In this document: in pieces, positions 1-6,910 of the stretch | Position numbering within the stretch: position 1 is the first letter of the stretch | Layout of the letters: each line of letters opens with the position of its first letter | Source: an uncultured Lactobacillus sp. | GTDB lineage: Bacteria > Bacillota > Bacilli > Lactobacillales > Lactobacillaceae | NCBI GenBank assembly: GCA_937874185.1 | Contig: CALNAK010000046.1 | Span: forward strand, 1-11,621 | Length of the DNA stretch: 11,621 nt | Reading direction: 5' to 3' | Position numbers and translations under genes: made by a program | The notes under the pieces: generated by a model | What the model saw: the letters and a program-made list of their open reading frames with translations, nothing else | Told to the model about the DNA's origin: nothing | The model's database searches: none

Positions 1-48
1 CGAGATCTGCGCATGTCTCGTGGGCTCGGAGATGTGTATAAGAGACAG
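1..48 (+). other. Illumina Nextera i7 adapter, sequencing artefact at contig end
   Basis: Bases 15-48 match the 34-base Nextera read-2 transposase adapter, ending in the mosaic end AGATGTGTATAAGAGACAG. Bases 1-6 (CGAGAT) match the tail of the P7 primer, and bases 7-14 (CTGCGCAT) sit where the 8-base i7 index belongs. Genome sequence begins at base 49. The short plus-strand frame that starts MSRGLGDVYKRQ at base 13 is translated adapter, not a gene. Confidence 0.97.
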
Positions 49-1641
49 GTACGACGGTATGTACTGATCATACTTTTTAAAAAATTCCAAAAGAGTAATG
101 ACTTCGTATCCTTCACTGATATCAAACCAATCAGAATTGAGAACAGAACAAATATGTTGAAAAACGAACATGAGGATACTGCGAACTTCATCGCTGGTCT
201 TTGAAACAATATCAAACGGTAGCGAATTGGTAGCTATGTCCTTTTTAATTATTTGATCAGCTTCTTTCAAAATGCGTGATACACAGATAATGTAATATCG
301 AACAGTTTTGAAGCAAAAATTTGTTTTCAAAAGAGAAGTTAGACCAGTCAAAATAGCCACTACTTGTTTAGAATTAATTTCAGAAAATTGTATCAACTTA
401 TGTAAACTTGAAAGACTATAATTTACCAAAATATCTTTTCTATTTGTCTCATTCTCGATTAAATTATTGATGTTATCAAGCAATATTTCCCAAAGATATG
501 TCGAACCTAAATATTTTTCAATCTTCGCATTAAAGTTACTTGAATTTTGATACTCGTTAAATGCAATAAGTCTGGAATTCCTAAAGTCGAGAATTAATTT
601 TTTTATTTCTATAACTCGGGAATACAGAATACTTGTCGTATCTGAAAAATCTTTAATTTTAGAATCATTAATAGATAAATTGAAAGTTCTCAAACTAGTT
701 GCATACTCGTTTTCGATAACATTATTTAACTGTGGGTCATTAGAAAAAATAAAAATGTCATCAACATATCGTATTACACAGTAATCAATGTTATTAACCT
801 TGCTATGATTTTCTAACAAATTTTTTTCGACAGTTCTATCAATTTTTGATAATAGCAATTCAGCGATAACTCTTGAAAATTCAGGACCAACGACAATTCC
901 GTTTGTTTCTTGAAAATTAATGGACTGCATTAATGTATCGATTGCAACTTCAAAAGATTCATCTAGAGAAGAACTTTTTAAATCTTTAATTTGTTTTGAA
1001 ACGGCTTTTGAGCCTAACAGTGCCCAAGTTAATGAGTGTGTATATATGCTTGGAAAAAAATTTTGTAAATCAATTTTTTTTGAAACCTTGTATTTTAATT
1101 GGATTTCTTTAAATTTAGAATTAGACGCCATTCCCGAAAAACTTGGTGCCCACGCATAAGAAAAATAGTGTCCAAACTTAACGATGCTTTCTTCTGAACT
1201 CACACCACTTTCCAAATCAAAAGAAGATAGTAACTCTAACAATTCATTTTGTTTTCTTTGTTTTTTTCGAATGGTGTTTTTATTCCGTTTTAAAGGCATT
1301 CTAAAACTAAAACTAGAATTCATATTGTCCAAGATATCATCCTCATACTTCAGAATAAAGTAGAGTGCACGAACTTGAGCACCTGGATGTAACAAACTCA
1401 TTTTTCTAATTTTGTGCTCAGAGACTCTGGTTGTATAATATAACGGCTTACTTTTTTTAAATCCATATTGACAAATTGTTTCGAGAAAATCAGTTTCCCT
1501 TCCATTACTAACGTTTGTCCGTAGAATTGCTTTTACTTTTTTTTCGCTGAGTAAATGGTTCGTATATAGTGAACGATTAGAAAATAGAGCTGGAATTTCT
1601 TCAGGTAAAACGTCAGTACGTAAAAAGTAATTATTAGCCAT
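49..1641 (-). CDS. UG/Abi-type reverse transcriptase, Drt3b/AbiK-like, C-terminus cut off
   Basis: The frame is open from ATG at 1641 to the adapter junction, giving 531 residues with no stop, so the gene is 3'-partial only because the contig ends. The N-terminus (about 1-180) has an LPEEIPALFSN stretch near residues 12-22 and an MSLLHPGAQ segment near 81-89, which resemble the N-terminal extension of defence RTs. RT motifs follow: KKIDLQNFFPSIYTHS with catalytic D191, NGIVVGPEFSRVIAE near 247-261, and RYVDDIFIF with the YVDD at 292-295. The helical C-terminal part (about 345-531) has no motif I know. The SIYTHS...WA block is typical of AbiK and of UG8 (Drt3b)-like RTs, which lack retroelement partners and give phage immunity. 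The start has a weak GGCGGG about 10 bases upstream. It is divergent from the RT at 1873. A defence role is likely; the exact UG class is uncertain. Confidence 0.85.
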
Positions 1642-1872
1642 GTTATTGTAACCCGCCTTGTGTATAATAAAAGTATACTAAAACTCGAGAATTAAAGGTA
1701 TACTTTTCTTAACTTTTCTTAAATCGAAAACATATATTACGATACAAAGTTAATGAAGTATACCTACACAATTAGAAAATATTTCTTAATATTTTCAGCA
1801 AGAAAATCTTGTAAATAATCCATTTTTATTTTTTCAAATCGAGTTTTGGTGTACATAGTATAGGAACCAAAA
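1642..1872. promoter_or_regulatory. Divergent spacer between two RT genes, hairpin-rich; possible ncRNA or shared control region
   Basis: This 231-base AT-rich spacer must hold the 5' signals of both RT genes. It shows perfect 10-base arms AAAAGTATAC (1669-1678) and GTATACTTTT (1698-1707), a third AAGTATACC at 1756-1764, a tandem TTTTCTTAA repeat (1704-1722), a 9-bp hairpin GAAAATATT-TCTT-AATATTTTC (1775-1796) and a 5-bp hairpin (1799-1811). The repeated AAGTATAC(C) could be an operator, or the arms could fold in RNA. I see no convincing -35/-10 pair for either gene. Antiphage RT systems often carry an adjacent ncRNA; whether this is one is inference. Confidence 0.45.
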
Positions 1873-3048
1873 ATGAATTCACATAATTATACAATTGCAA
1901 AATTGAATCATAAGAGACGTATATACAGCCTAAATGACAAAGAATTAGATGCAGACTATCGAGATTTGGCTAAGCTCTTAAAACGTACTTTCACACACTC
2001 GTCCAACAGAAATAGGTCATTAAACCAAGTTGTACGTGCCCTCACTCCACGTTTATACAATATGAATAATCAAGGGCATTATTACGTAACTGATTTAGAA
2101 AAAACTGTCATCAGAGGAGATATACAAAATTTTTTTCCTTCAGTAAATAAGCATTTACTGTATAAAAAAATTATGCATTCTAATAGATTGACGTTGAACA
2201 AAGATCAAAGAAAACTACTTTCTGACATGTTATTTGACCCTAACTTTGCTGGAATTCCGCAAGGGTTAGCTATATCTTCTGTTTTTGCAGAAATATATTT
2301 AGAAGAATTTGATAAATTGATGAAATTAACATTCTCTGAATGTATTTACATAAGGTATGTGGACGACTTTTTACTAATTTGTCCAACGGCATTGAAATAT
2401 AAATATAACTTTTCAGATGTCATTAGCAAACTACTGTCTAAGTATCAATTGACATTGTCTGAGAGCAAGTTTTCTGTAATCCCATTCGAACAGTCCAAAC
2501 AATTCACTTTCTTAGGATATCACTTCCGTCATGAAGATAAGTCTATGATAATTGAAATTGATGATTCAAAAATAGCTAAACTGCAGAAAAGAATTAACTC
2601 GTATTTTTATGACTATTTAAAATTTAATTCATCTTTTGAAAAACTATACTTAAGGTTGAAAAATATTTTTTTTGGTGTTACTACATTAGGCCCTACCACA
2701 TTGATAAAACAACATCAGGGCATACCCTATTCTTATCCACACATTACTTCGTTTCAAAATATTCAATTTTTAATTAATAATATCGAATATCAGCTAAAGA
2801 AATGTATAAATTTAAACAGTATTGAATTAAAAAAAATTAGAAAACTTTATTTTCCATATACCCATTTTGATCCTAAAAAAAGTGAAGCTGTACAAATCCT
2901 CCTGAAACAAAGATATAACTATTTAAACCTCAGCATCAATCAAATTGTCTACCTGTTACGAGCATTAGATTCTAGTTTTGTATATAAAAAGCAATCTAAA
3001 AGTAGCTTGATTCATCTTCTTTTTTTCCTTCTTTACCAGTCAAAATGA
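1873..3048 (+). CDS. Second UG/Abi-type reverse transcriptase, 391 aa
   Basis: A compact RT of 391 residues. Motif A is GDIQNFFPS with catalytic D83, motif B is GIPQGLAISS (127-136), motif C is RYVDDFLLI with YVDD at 162-165, and a downstream FLGYHF (213-218) fits motif D/E. About 170 residues of Lys/Tyr/Asn-rich sequence follow with no recognised domain; there is no integrase, nuclease or maturase motif. ATG 1873 has AGGA seven bases upstream. The gene faces away from the RT at 49-1641, and both share the 1642-1872 spacer. The motif B form and the absence of group II intron or retron features point to the unknown-group defence RTs. A smaller RT beside a larger Drt3b-like RT suggests the Drt3a position, but I cannot confirm UG3 membership because typical UG3 proteins, as I recall them, carry RFVDD rather than YVDD. 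Function as antiphage RT is inferred. Confidence 0.85.
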   Translation: MNSHNYTIAKLNHKRRIYSLNDKELDADYRDLAKLLKRTFTHSSNRNRSLNQVVRALTPRLYNMNNQGHYYVTDLEKTVIRGDIQNFFPSVNKHLLYKKIMHSNRLTLNKDQRKLLSDMLFDPNFAGIPQGLAISSVFAEIYLEEFDKLMKLTFSECIYIRYVDDFLLICPTALKYKYNFSDVISKLLSKYQLTLSESKFSVIPFEQSKQFTFLGYHFRHEDKSMIIEIDDSKIAKLQKRINSYFYDYLKFNSSFEKLYLRLKNIFFGVTTLGPTTLIKQHQGIPYSYPHITSFQNIQFLINNIEYQLKKCINLNSIELKKIRKLYFPYTHFDPKKSEAVQILLKQRYNYLNLSINQIVYLLRALDSSFVYKKQSKSSLIHLLFFLLYQSK

Positions 3049-3379
3049 ACAACTGACTTTTCATAAATAGGCTTGCTAAATCAGAATTTATTTACTCAGA
3101 TCTCTGAAATCTACTCTCTGGTATTTCATCCCATTCTGATATAGCAACACAAGCCTTTGGCGCAACTTATATGCCACAATAAGTGCTCATCTCATCGGTC
3201 TTATGATTTTCTTCAACACAGTACCAGACTTTTCTCTCTGTACCTGCGCTTGATTGATGGCTTGTAATCATATAAAATTAGGTTATTGGAAATAACTTTA
3301 AATTTTGATTCCTATAATAACGTTGTCGAAGGCATTATTTTATCAATCAAGAGTATATTTAGTTTTCAATGTACAAATC
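3049..3379 (+). other. Gene-free tail after the RT, with hairpins; candidate 3' UTR or ncRNA
   Basis: No credible coding frame exists here. Visible structures are an imperfect hairpin GCAACTTAT/ATAAGTGC (3162-3186) and GGTTATT/AATAACT (3281-3297). Since the first strong plus-strand terminator lies at 3380-3404, this is either a long 3' UTR of the RT mRNA or a separate RNA. Evidence for a separate RNA is weak: no clear promoter was seen. Confidence 0.3.
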
Positions 3380-3404
3380 GACTAGCCATTGGCTGGTCTT
3401 TTTT
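3380..3404 (+). terminator. Intrinsic terminator downstream of plus-strand RT
   Basis: GACTAGCC-ATT-GGCTGGTC forms an 8-bp stem with one T-G wobble, followed directly by TTTTTT (3399-3404). It is the first strong terminator after the RT stop at 3048, so it probably ends that transcript or an RNA in the 331-base gap. Confidence 0.75.
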
Positions 3405-3456
3405 GTGCTTTTTTGTATTTTTTAGGTTTTCTTAATAAATCAAGCCTTTTTTACAA

Positions 3457-3522
3457 AATAATAAGCACAAGGTTTGTTACAGAGGTATTTCAACTCCCAT
3501 ATCAAACCTTATGCTTATTATT
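3457..3522. repeat. Long inverted repeat, 20-base arms
   Basis: AATAATAAGCACAAGGTTTG (3457-3476) is the reverse complement of 3503-3522 except for one mismatch, with a 26-base loop. It lies in a gene-free stretch and has no T-tract, so it is not a typical terminator. It may be a non-autonomous element, an IS remnant or a structured RNA; I do not recognise it. Confidence 0.7.
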
Positions 3523-3732
3523 CTACAGACTCCGTGCAAGTCATTTACCAGATGTTTAATCAATTGGTAAAATTACGGAAATGTTTTTGTAATTTCACTG
3601 ATTGATTTTTTATTTGTAAGACACTTCTTATTCTATTATACTAATGTCATACACTAATGTTAAATCACTGTCCACGATTTCTAACGCTTATTTTAAGGCT
3701 GTTTAACATCTTGATTCTGCAACTAAGTTTCT
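3523..3732. other. Gene-free stretch
   Basis: No coding frame, RNA gene or promoter could be supported. The only visible items are a weak 7-base inverted repeat AAATTAC/GTAATTT near 3570-3593 and two copies of ACTAATGT (3641-3648 and 3654-3661). Confidence 0.5.
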
Positions 3733-3786
3733 AAAAAATACAGATACCCAATATGCAATCTGTTTTGCTGAGTATCTGTATTTTTT
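3733..3786. terminator. Bidirectional intrinsic terminator
   Basis: AAAAAATACAGATAC (3733-3747) pairs perfectly with GTATCTGTATTTTTT (3772-3786), giving a 15-bp stem flanked by A and T tracts, so it can act on both strands. It lies 86 bases beyond the stop of the minus-strand hydrolase (3872) and most likely ends that transcript. Confidence 0.85.
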
Positions 3787-3871
3787 GATTTAATCACATT
3801 ATTGATTTAACTCATAATTTACAACTTTTAAATGTTTGAATTGTAATTTTGACAAACCGTTATGACAAAAA

Positions 3872-4402
3872 TTACGTATATTGTTTTAACAATAGCTTCA
3901 ATAATGGTTGGTTCTTTTTGGTAAAATGGCCATCATTACGCAAAATTAAAGTACCACCCAAATGATCAAACAAAATTTTACCTTGTTTTTCATCACAATT
4001 AAAAGGATCATTAAACGAATTAAGTATATAGAATTCTTTTGAATTGTTCTTAATCTTATTCCAGTCATAAGAATTTTTTAACGTTGTATGTCGCATACCA
4101 TTTGGCTGACTATAACCAGCAATTAGATAGACAGATTTAGCTTGAATGCTGATGTTTTCCAACAAAGCAAAGATAATATTTGTTCCAGCTGAATGACCAA
4201 TCAAAATAGTGTTTTCATCAATTACTAAATTCATTTCATTAATTCTAATTAATGTTTCTGTTAAGGATTCTTGATCAAGTTTTGGTAAATCAACAACAAC
4301 TGCAGTAATCCCACTATCAGTTAAACTCTGAGCGATATTTTGATACCAGAATTTGTCTACCGTAGCATGTGGTGCTGATCCATGAAAAATAATTGCGTTC
4401 AT
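3872..4402 (-). CDS. RBBP9/YdeN-like small serine hydrolase
   Basis: An alpha/beta hydrolase of 176 residues, about the usual size of RBBP9/YdeN proteins. The nucleophile elbow GHSAG (69-73) supplies Ser71. An acidic residue in NDPFNCD (131-137) and His159 in NDGHF would complete the triad. IIFHGSA near the N-terminus fits the first strand and oxyanion loop. No signal peptide is seen, so it should be cytoplasmic; the substrate is unknown. I place the start at ATG 4402, which has GAGGA seven bases upstream; a TTG at 4432 would add ten residues but has no good ribosome site. It appears to be a single-gene transcript, with a promoter at 4501-4529 and a terminator at 3733-3786. A palindrome inside the promoter suggests repressor control. 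Confidence 0.85.
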   Translation of the reverse strand: MNAIIFHGSAPHATVDKFWYQNIAQSLTDSGITAVVVDLPKLDQESLTETLIRINEMNLVIDENTILIGHSAGTNIIFALLENISIQAKSVYLIAGYSQPNGMRHTTLKNSYDWNKIKNNSKEFYILNSFNDPFNCDEKQGKILFDHLGGTLILRNDGHFTKKNQPLLKLLLKQYT

Positions 4403-4500
4403 TAAATTTTCCTCTTTATCTAAGTCTAACAAAAATTAATAAATTATTTATCGTGTAATTTAATTAATCATTAATCTTTTCCCAACAAAACCGTAATTTC

Positions 4501-4529
4501 ATTATACGAACAATTGTTCTGTTTAGCAA
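4501..4529 (-). promoter_or_regulatory. Promoter with palindromic operator for the small hydrolase
   Basis: Reading the minus strand, -35 TTGCTA (4529-4524), a 17-base spacer and -10 TATAAT (4506-4501). The spacer holds the perfect palindrome GAACAATTGTTC (4508-4519), well placed for a repressor dimer between the two boxes. The leader to ATG 4402 would be about 90 bases. Confidence 0.65.
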
Positions 4530-4550
4530 GAAAAAATAGTTAAATAAAAA

Positions 4551-4588
4551 AACCTTTAAACAATTGCTAGTTGTTTAAGGTATTTTTA
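4551..4588 (-). terminator. Intrinsic terminator for the 54-aa gene
   Basis: ACCTTTAAACAA and TTGTTTAAGGT (within 4552-4582) form a stem with one bulged base and a short loop. On the minus strand it is followed by a run of seven T. It lies about 70 bases beyond the stop at 4656. Confidence 0.75.
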
Positions 4589-4655
4589 TAGTGTTTTAAT
4601 TAGATGATTAGATTGGTAAACAACAAATAATTAGCAAAATTAAGTTGATTAGGAA

Positions 4656-4820
4656 CTACTTGAGGAACAAATTACGTAACTCTTTTGGTGATTTAGTTGA
4701 AACATCAACGCCAGTTTTACGTATGCTTTGTTTATAGTGTAACTTTGTATAGATAGTCACACCTGTAATATAAATCATGAGAAAAATAACCATAATGATT
4801 ATTTGCGTTTGATCAGTCAT
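4656..4820 (-). CDS. 54-aa single-helix membrane protein, unknown function
   Basis: ATG 4820 is preceded by a strong GGAGGT six bases upstream. The frame runs 54 codons to TAG at 4658-4656. After a short polar start (MTDQTQ), residues 7-25 (IIIMVIFLMIYITGVTIYT) form one hydrophobic helix. The rest is a basic, polar tail ending KSPKELRNLFLK. It has its own probable -10 and a terminator, so it looks like a monocistronic gene. No family is recognised. The tail is probably cytoplasmic by the positive-inside rule. The strong ribosome site, defined terminator and sensible topology support a real gene. Confidence 0.7.
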   Translation of the reverse strand: MTDQTQIIIMVIFLMIYITGVTIYTKLHYKQSIRKTGVDVSTKSPKELRNLFLK

Positions 4821-4885
4821 AATACCTCCAAAAAATTAAGACGTGTAATTCATTGAATTTACCATATTATCGAACAGATAACAAT

Positions 4886-4891
4886 ATTATA
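4886..4891 (-). promoter_or_regulatory. Probable -10 box for the 54-aa gene
   Basis: The minus strand has TATAAT (4891-4886), with TTGCTT at 4912-4907 at a short 15-base spacing. This fits a promoter about 65 bases upstream of ATG 4820. The -35 is weak. Confidence 0.45.
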
Positions 4892-4922
4892 GTGTATCGA
4901 CTTGAAAAGCAATTGGCAGTAT

Positions 4923-5330
4923 TTAATTATCTCGGTATCGGTAGTGGTTTTCATAAATTAAAAGACCTGATACAAATACAGCGATTACTGTCCCGCAAAG
5001 AAAAGCCAGTAAAATATGCTTTGGCAATATAACCATAAAAAATAAGCTACCAATAATAAATATAAGCATGAAATAAGACAATAGTTTTAAGTTTGACCTT
5101 TTTGGCTTATCTTCAATGCTTGCAGTGACATTAACTGATAGAAATGATAGCGTCATTGTACCGACGATTAACGCAGTCCAGATCGGATTACTGGCACTAA
5201 TTGCTTTGTCCATATTTTTAAAGCTTTGATAAATTAACATTAATATAATAACGGCATTTTCAACGAGAAAGGCTATTTTAAAATTTTTGATTAATTGTAT
5301 CTTTAAACGTTCATCAACGACTTTTTTCAT
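4923..5330 (-). CDS. Four-helix membrane protein paired with XRE regulator
   Basis: A protein of 135 residues with four likely membrane helices near residues 17-36, 49-69, 84-103 and 105-125, joined by short basic loops such as EDKPKRSNLK. I do not recognise a named family. Small membrane proteins made with a short YgzD-like XRE regulator are common in Firmicutes, where the pair often acts as a self-regulating unit. The start is set at ATG 5330, nine bases after AGGGGG; the TTG at 5336 is too close to that site. It overlaps the 3' end of the XRE gene by 17 bases, so the two are probably translationally coupled and co-transcribed. Function unknown. Confidence 0.75.
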   Translation of the reverse strand: MKKVVDERLKIQLIKNFKIAFLVENAVIILMLIYQSFKNMDKAISASNPIWTALIVGTMTLSFLSVNVTASIEDKPKRSNLKLLSYFMLIFIIGSLFFMVILPKHILLAFLCGTVIAVFVSGLLIYENHYRYRDN

Positions 5331-5538
5331 TTTCAAAATCCCCCTGTTTTAACCAAAAAACTTCATCAAGCGTCTTATTCAGTCCATAACAAATTCTCAA
5401 ACACAGGCTGATTGTTGGATTATACTCACCTTTCTCAATTAAGCTCATTGTTTGACGAGTAACGCCAGCAATATAAGACAGATCCCTTTGAGATATTTCA
5501 GCTTCAACTCTAAATTTTTTGACATTGTTTGTAAGCAT
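5314..5538 (-). CDS. XRE-family transcriptional regulator (YgzD-like), 74 aa
   Basis: Almost the whole protein is one lambda-repressor-type HTH domain. ISQRDLSYIAGVTRQTMSLIEKGEYNPTISL is cut here as helices near residues 15-43: SQRDLSYIAGV then TRQTMSLIEKGEYNP, followed by LCLRICYGLNKTLDEVF. This pattern is typical of the small YgzD-like regulators. ATG 5538 is used because AAAGGA lies eight bases upstream; GTG at 5541 is also in frame. It probably represses its own operon through the dyads at 5555-5593, which overlap the start of transcription. It is the first gene of the operon with the membrane protein at 4923-5330. Confidence 0.85.
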   Translation of the reverse strand: MLTNNVKKFRVEAEISQRDLSYIAGVTRQTMSLIEKGEYNPTISLCLRICYGLNKTLDEVFWLKQGDFENEKSR

Positions 5539-5554
5539 CACAAATATCCTTTTT

Positions 5555-5593
5555 AAGTAATGTATATATTACTTAAGTAAATTATATATTACC
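5555..5593 (-). promoter_or_regulatory. Tandem dyad operator for XRE operon
   Basis: AAGTAATGTATATATTACTT (5555-5574) is a near-perfect dyad with arms AAGTAAT and ATTACTT. Directly adjoining is a second, looser one, AAGTAAATTATATATTACC (5575-5593). The junction TTACTTAAGTAA is itself a 12-bp palindrome. The sites cover the -10 and expected start of transcription, as expected for autorepression by the XRE protein. Confidence 0.6.
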
Positions 5594-5608
5594 ATTTAAA
5601 AAAGTCAA
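5581..5608 (-). promoter_or_regulatory. Promoter of XRE/membrane protein operon
   Basis: Minus strand: -35 TTGACT (5608-5603), 16-base spacer, -10 TATAAT (5586-5581). The -35 box lies at the very edge of the IS30-type element, whose left end is estimated at about 5609-5612. Confidence 0.75.
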
Positions 5609-6850
5609 GCTTGAAACATTATTTATTGCATACTGCTGAGAATTAGTTTTGTTTGCTTTGTTTTAATTTTCTTTTCTCATACGCACGACGATACCTTTGC
5701 ATTGTTTTATATTCCTTATCAAACAACTCAATTGGACTCTTACCTTGTAAGGCTATTCGCATTGGCATGGCATTCATTTTATCAGCCACTTCATCTAGTT
5801 GTCGTTGCTTCACTGGCTTAAAACTGGTTCCTTTGGGAAACCAATCACGCAGTTTACCGTTGCGGTTTTCGTTAGAACCTCGTTGATGTGGTGATGATGG
5901 TGTGCAGTAATAGAGCTTAATTTTAAGCTCTTTTTGAACGTATTCTAAAAAATCCCAAGAGATAAATTCAGACCCGTTGTCAGCCGTAATCGTTCTTACC
6001 ACTTTGCCATAACGTTCATAAAATAGTTTAAACGCTTCAATCATATCTTTCGATTGTTTACTTTTAACTTTAATCAAGGCGTAGAATCTAGTCTTTCGTT
6101 CAACGACTGTCATAATAGCGGAGTGGTCTTGATATTGACCGTTGTTTTGTTTCATTGGTAACACTAAATCAATTTCCCAATGACCAAATTGTTTACGTTT
6201 AGCCACAACTGGTGAACGATCATAGATGGAATGACGTACCAACTCACCACTTTTTTGTAAGTTTTCTCGTAAGCGAGCAATCTCTCGTTGGCGTGCCCGT
6301 TGGTTTTTAGCTAACTCACGTTGTTTGGGAGAACCATCTTGTCGGTGATATTTATGGGTACGAATATTAATTAGTCCTCTTTTTGACCAATCTCGAATCG
6401 TTGAGGACGATACTTCCACATCTTGCACGTTGCCGGCAATCTGTTCTGGCCTCCAATATTCTACATTAATCCAGTGCTCAATTAGTTCCTTTAATTCCGG
6501 AGTAAGTAATAGCCCTTGTCCCATGCGAAAGCGCTTTTTAGTCACAATGTATTGACCACGTTGCGCCGAATACTTAATCCGTGCATGAATGCTCATTCTT
6601 AATAAAGTGTGACGGTCTAGATTAGAGAAATCCAGGACATTGCCACGGTCTAATTCACGACTAATCACTGACGGATCATACCCTAATTGACGACCAATAT
6701 CAGTTTGTGAGAGTTGTTCATTATTCCACAAATGTTCGATTAAGTAGCGCTGATTTTCGTTTAATCGAGGTTGTCGTCTCCTTTTCTTTGGTTCTTCTGC
6801 TGTTATTTAATTTTTTATTCTCCTTTGCTCAGTAAACTACAATTTCAGAC
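5609..6850 (-). mobile_element. IS30-family insertion sequence, about 1.24 kb
   Basis: Boundaries are estimates. The left end reads TTGAAACATTATTT from 5611. The right end, reverse-complemented from 6848, reads CTGAAATTGTAGTTTACTG. They share TGAAA at the tip and scattered matches further in, as expected for imperfect IS30 terminal repeats. Length and the single large transposase fit IS30-family elements. I could not identify a target-site duplication. Confidence 0.7.
5643..6806 (-). CDS. IS30-family transposase, probable start-codon loss
   Basis: A DDE transposase with the IS30 layout: an N-terminal HTH region (LSQTDIGRQLGYDPSVISRE) that binds the ends, then the catalytic core with HWEID, TADNGSEF and RGSNENRNGKLRDW, whose acidic residues are D213, D276 and E313 in the extended frame. 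The frame without ATG runs back to codon ATA at 6806-6804, immediately after a TAA. From ATA the protein would start (I/M)TAEEPKKRRRQPRLNENQRYL, which looks like the normal N-terminus, and AGGAG lies 13 bases upstream. An ancestral ATG mutated to ATA is the simplest reading. The only later in-frame start before the HTH is TTG at 6731, giving 362 residues. The core is intact, so activity depends on initiation at ATA or TTG. Confidence 0.85.
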   Translation of the reverse strand: MTAEEPKKRRRQPRLNENQRYLIEHLWNNEQLSQTDIGRQLGYDPSVISRELDRGNVLDFSNLDRHTLLRMSIHARIKYSAQRGQYIVTKKRFRMGQGLLLTPELKELIEHWINVEYWRPEQIAGNVQDVEVSSSTIRDWSKRGLINIRTHKYHRQDGSPKQRELAKNQRARQREIARLRENLQKSGELVRHSIYDRSPVVAKRKQFGHWEIDLVLPMKQNNGQYQDHSAIMTVVERKTRFYALIKVKSKQSKDMIEAFKLFYERYGKVVRTITADNGSEFISWDFLEYVQKELKIKLYYCTPSSPHQRGSNENRNGKLRDWFPKGTSFKPVKQRQLDEVADKMNAMPMRIALQGKSPIELFDKEYKTMQRYRRAYEKRKLKQSKQN

Positions 6851-6854
6851 TAAC

Positions 6855-6886
6855 AAACGTTTATAACATCAAGATGATAAACGTTT
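6855..6886 (-). terminator. Hairpin, probable terminator of the type VII-like gene
   Basis: AAACGTTTAT (6855-6864) pairs with ATAAACGTTT (6877-6886); inside, CATC pairs with GATG after a two-base bulge. It lies 24 bases beyond the stop at 6911 on the minus strand. The T-tract on that strand is weak. The IS element starts a few bases further on. Confidence 0.5.
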
Positions 6887-6910
6887 TAAAAATTAATAGC
6901 CTAATATGAC

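Noticed and set aside
13..204. Plus-strand frame beginning MSRGLGDVYKRQ
   Set aside because: Its first codons are translated Nextera adapter, and it lies antisense to the RT gene.
920..1159. Plus-strand 79-residue frame
   Set aside because: It is antisense to the minus-strand RT, whose frame is longer and carries RT motifs.
49..3048. Retron or group II intron origin of the RTs
   Set aside because: There is no maturase, HNH or msr/msd-like structure, and two different RTs face outwards. The motif context fits UG/Abi RTs better.
3406..3732. CRISPR array or tracrRNA
   Set aside because: No regularly spaced direct repeats are present; only one inverted repeat was found.
5653..5886. Plus-strand 77-residue frame
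   Set aside because: It is antisense to the IS30 transposase and shows no domain.
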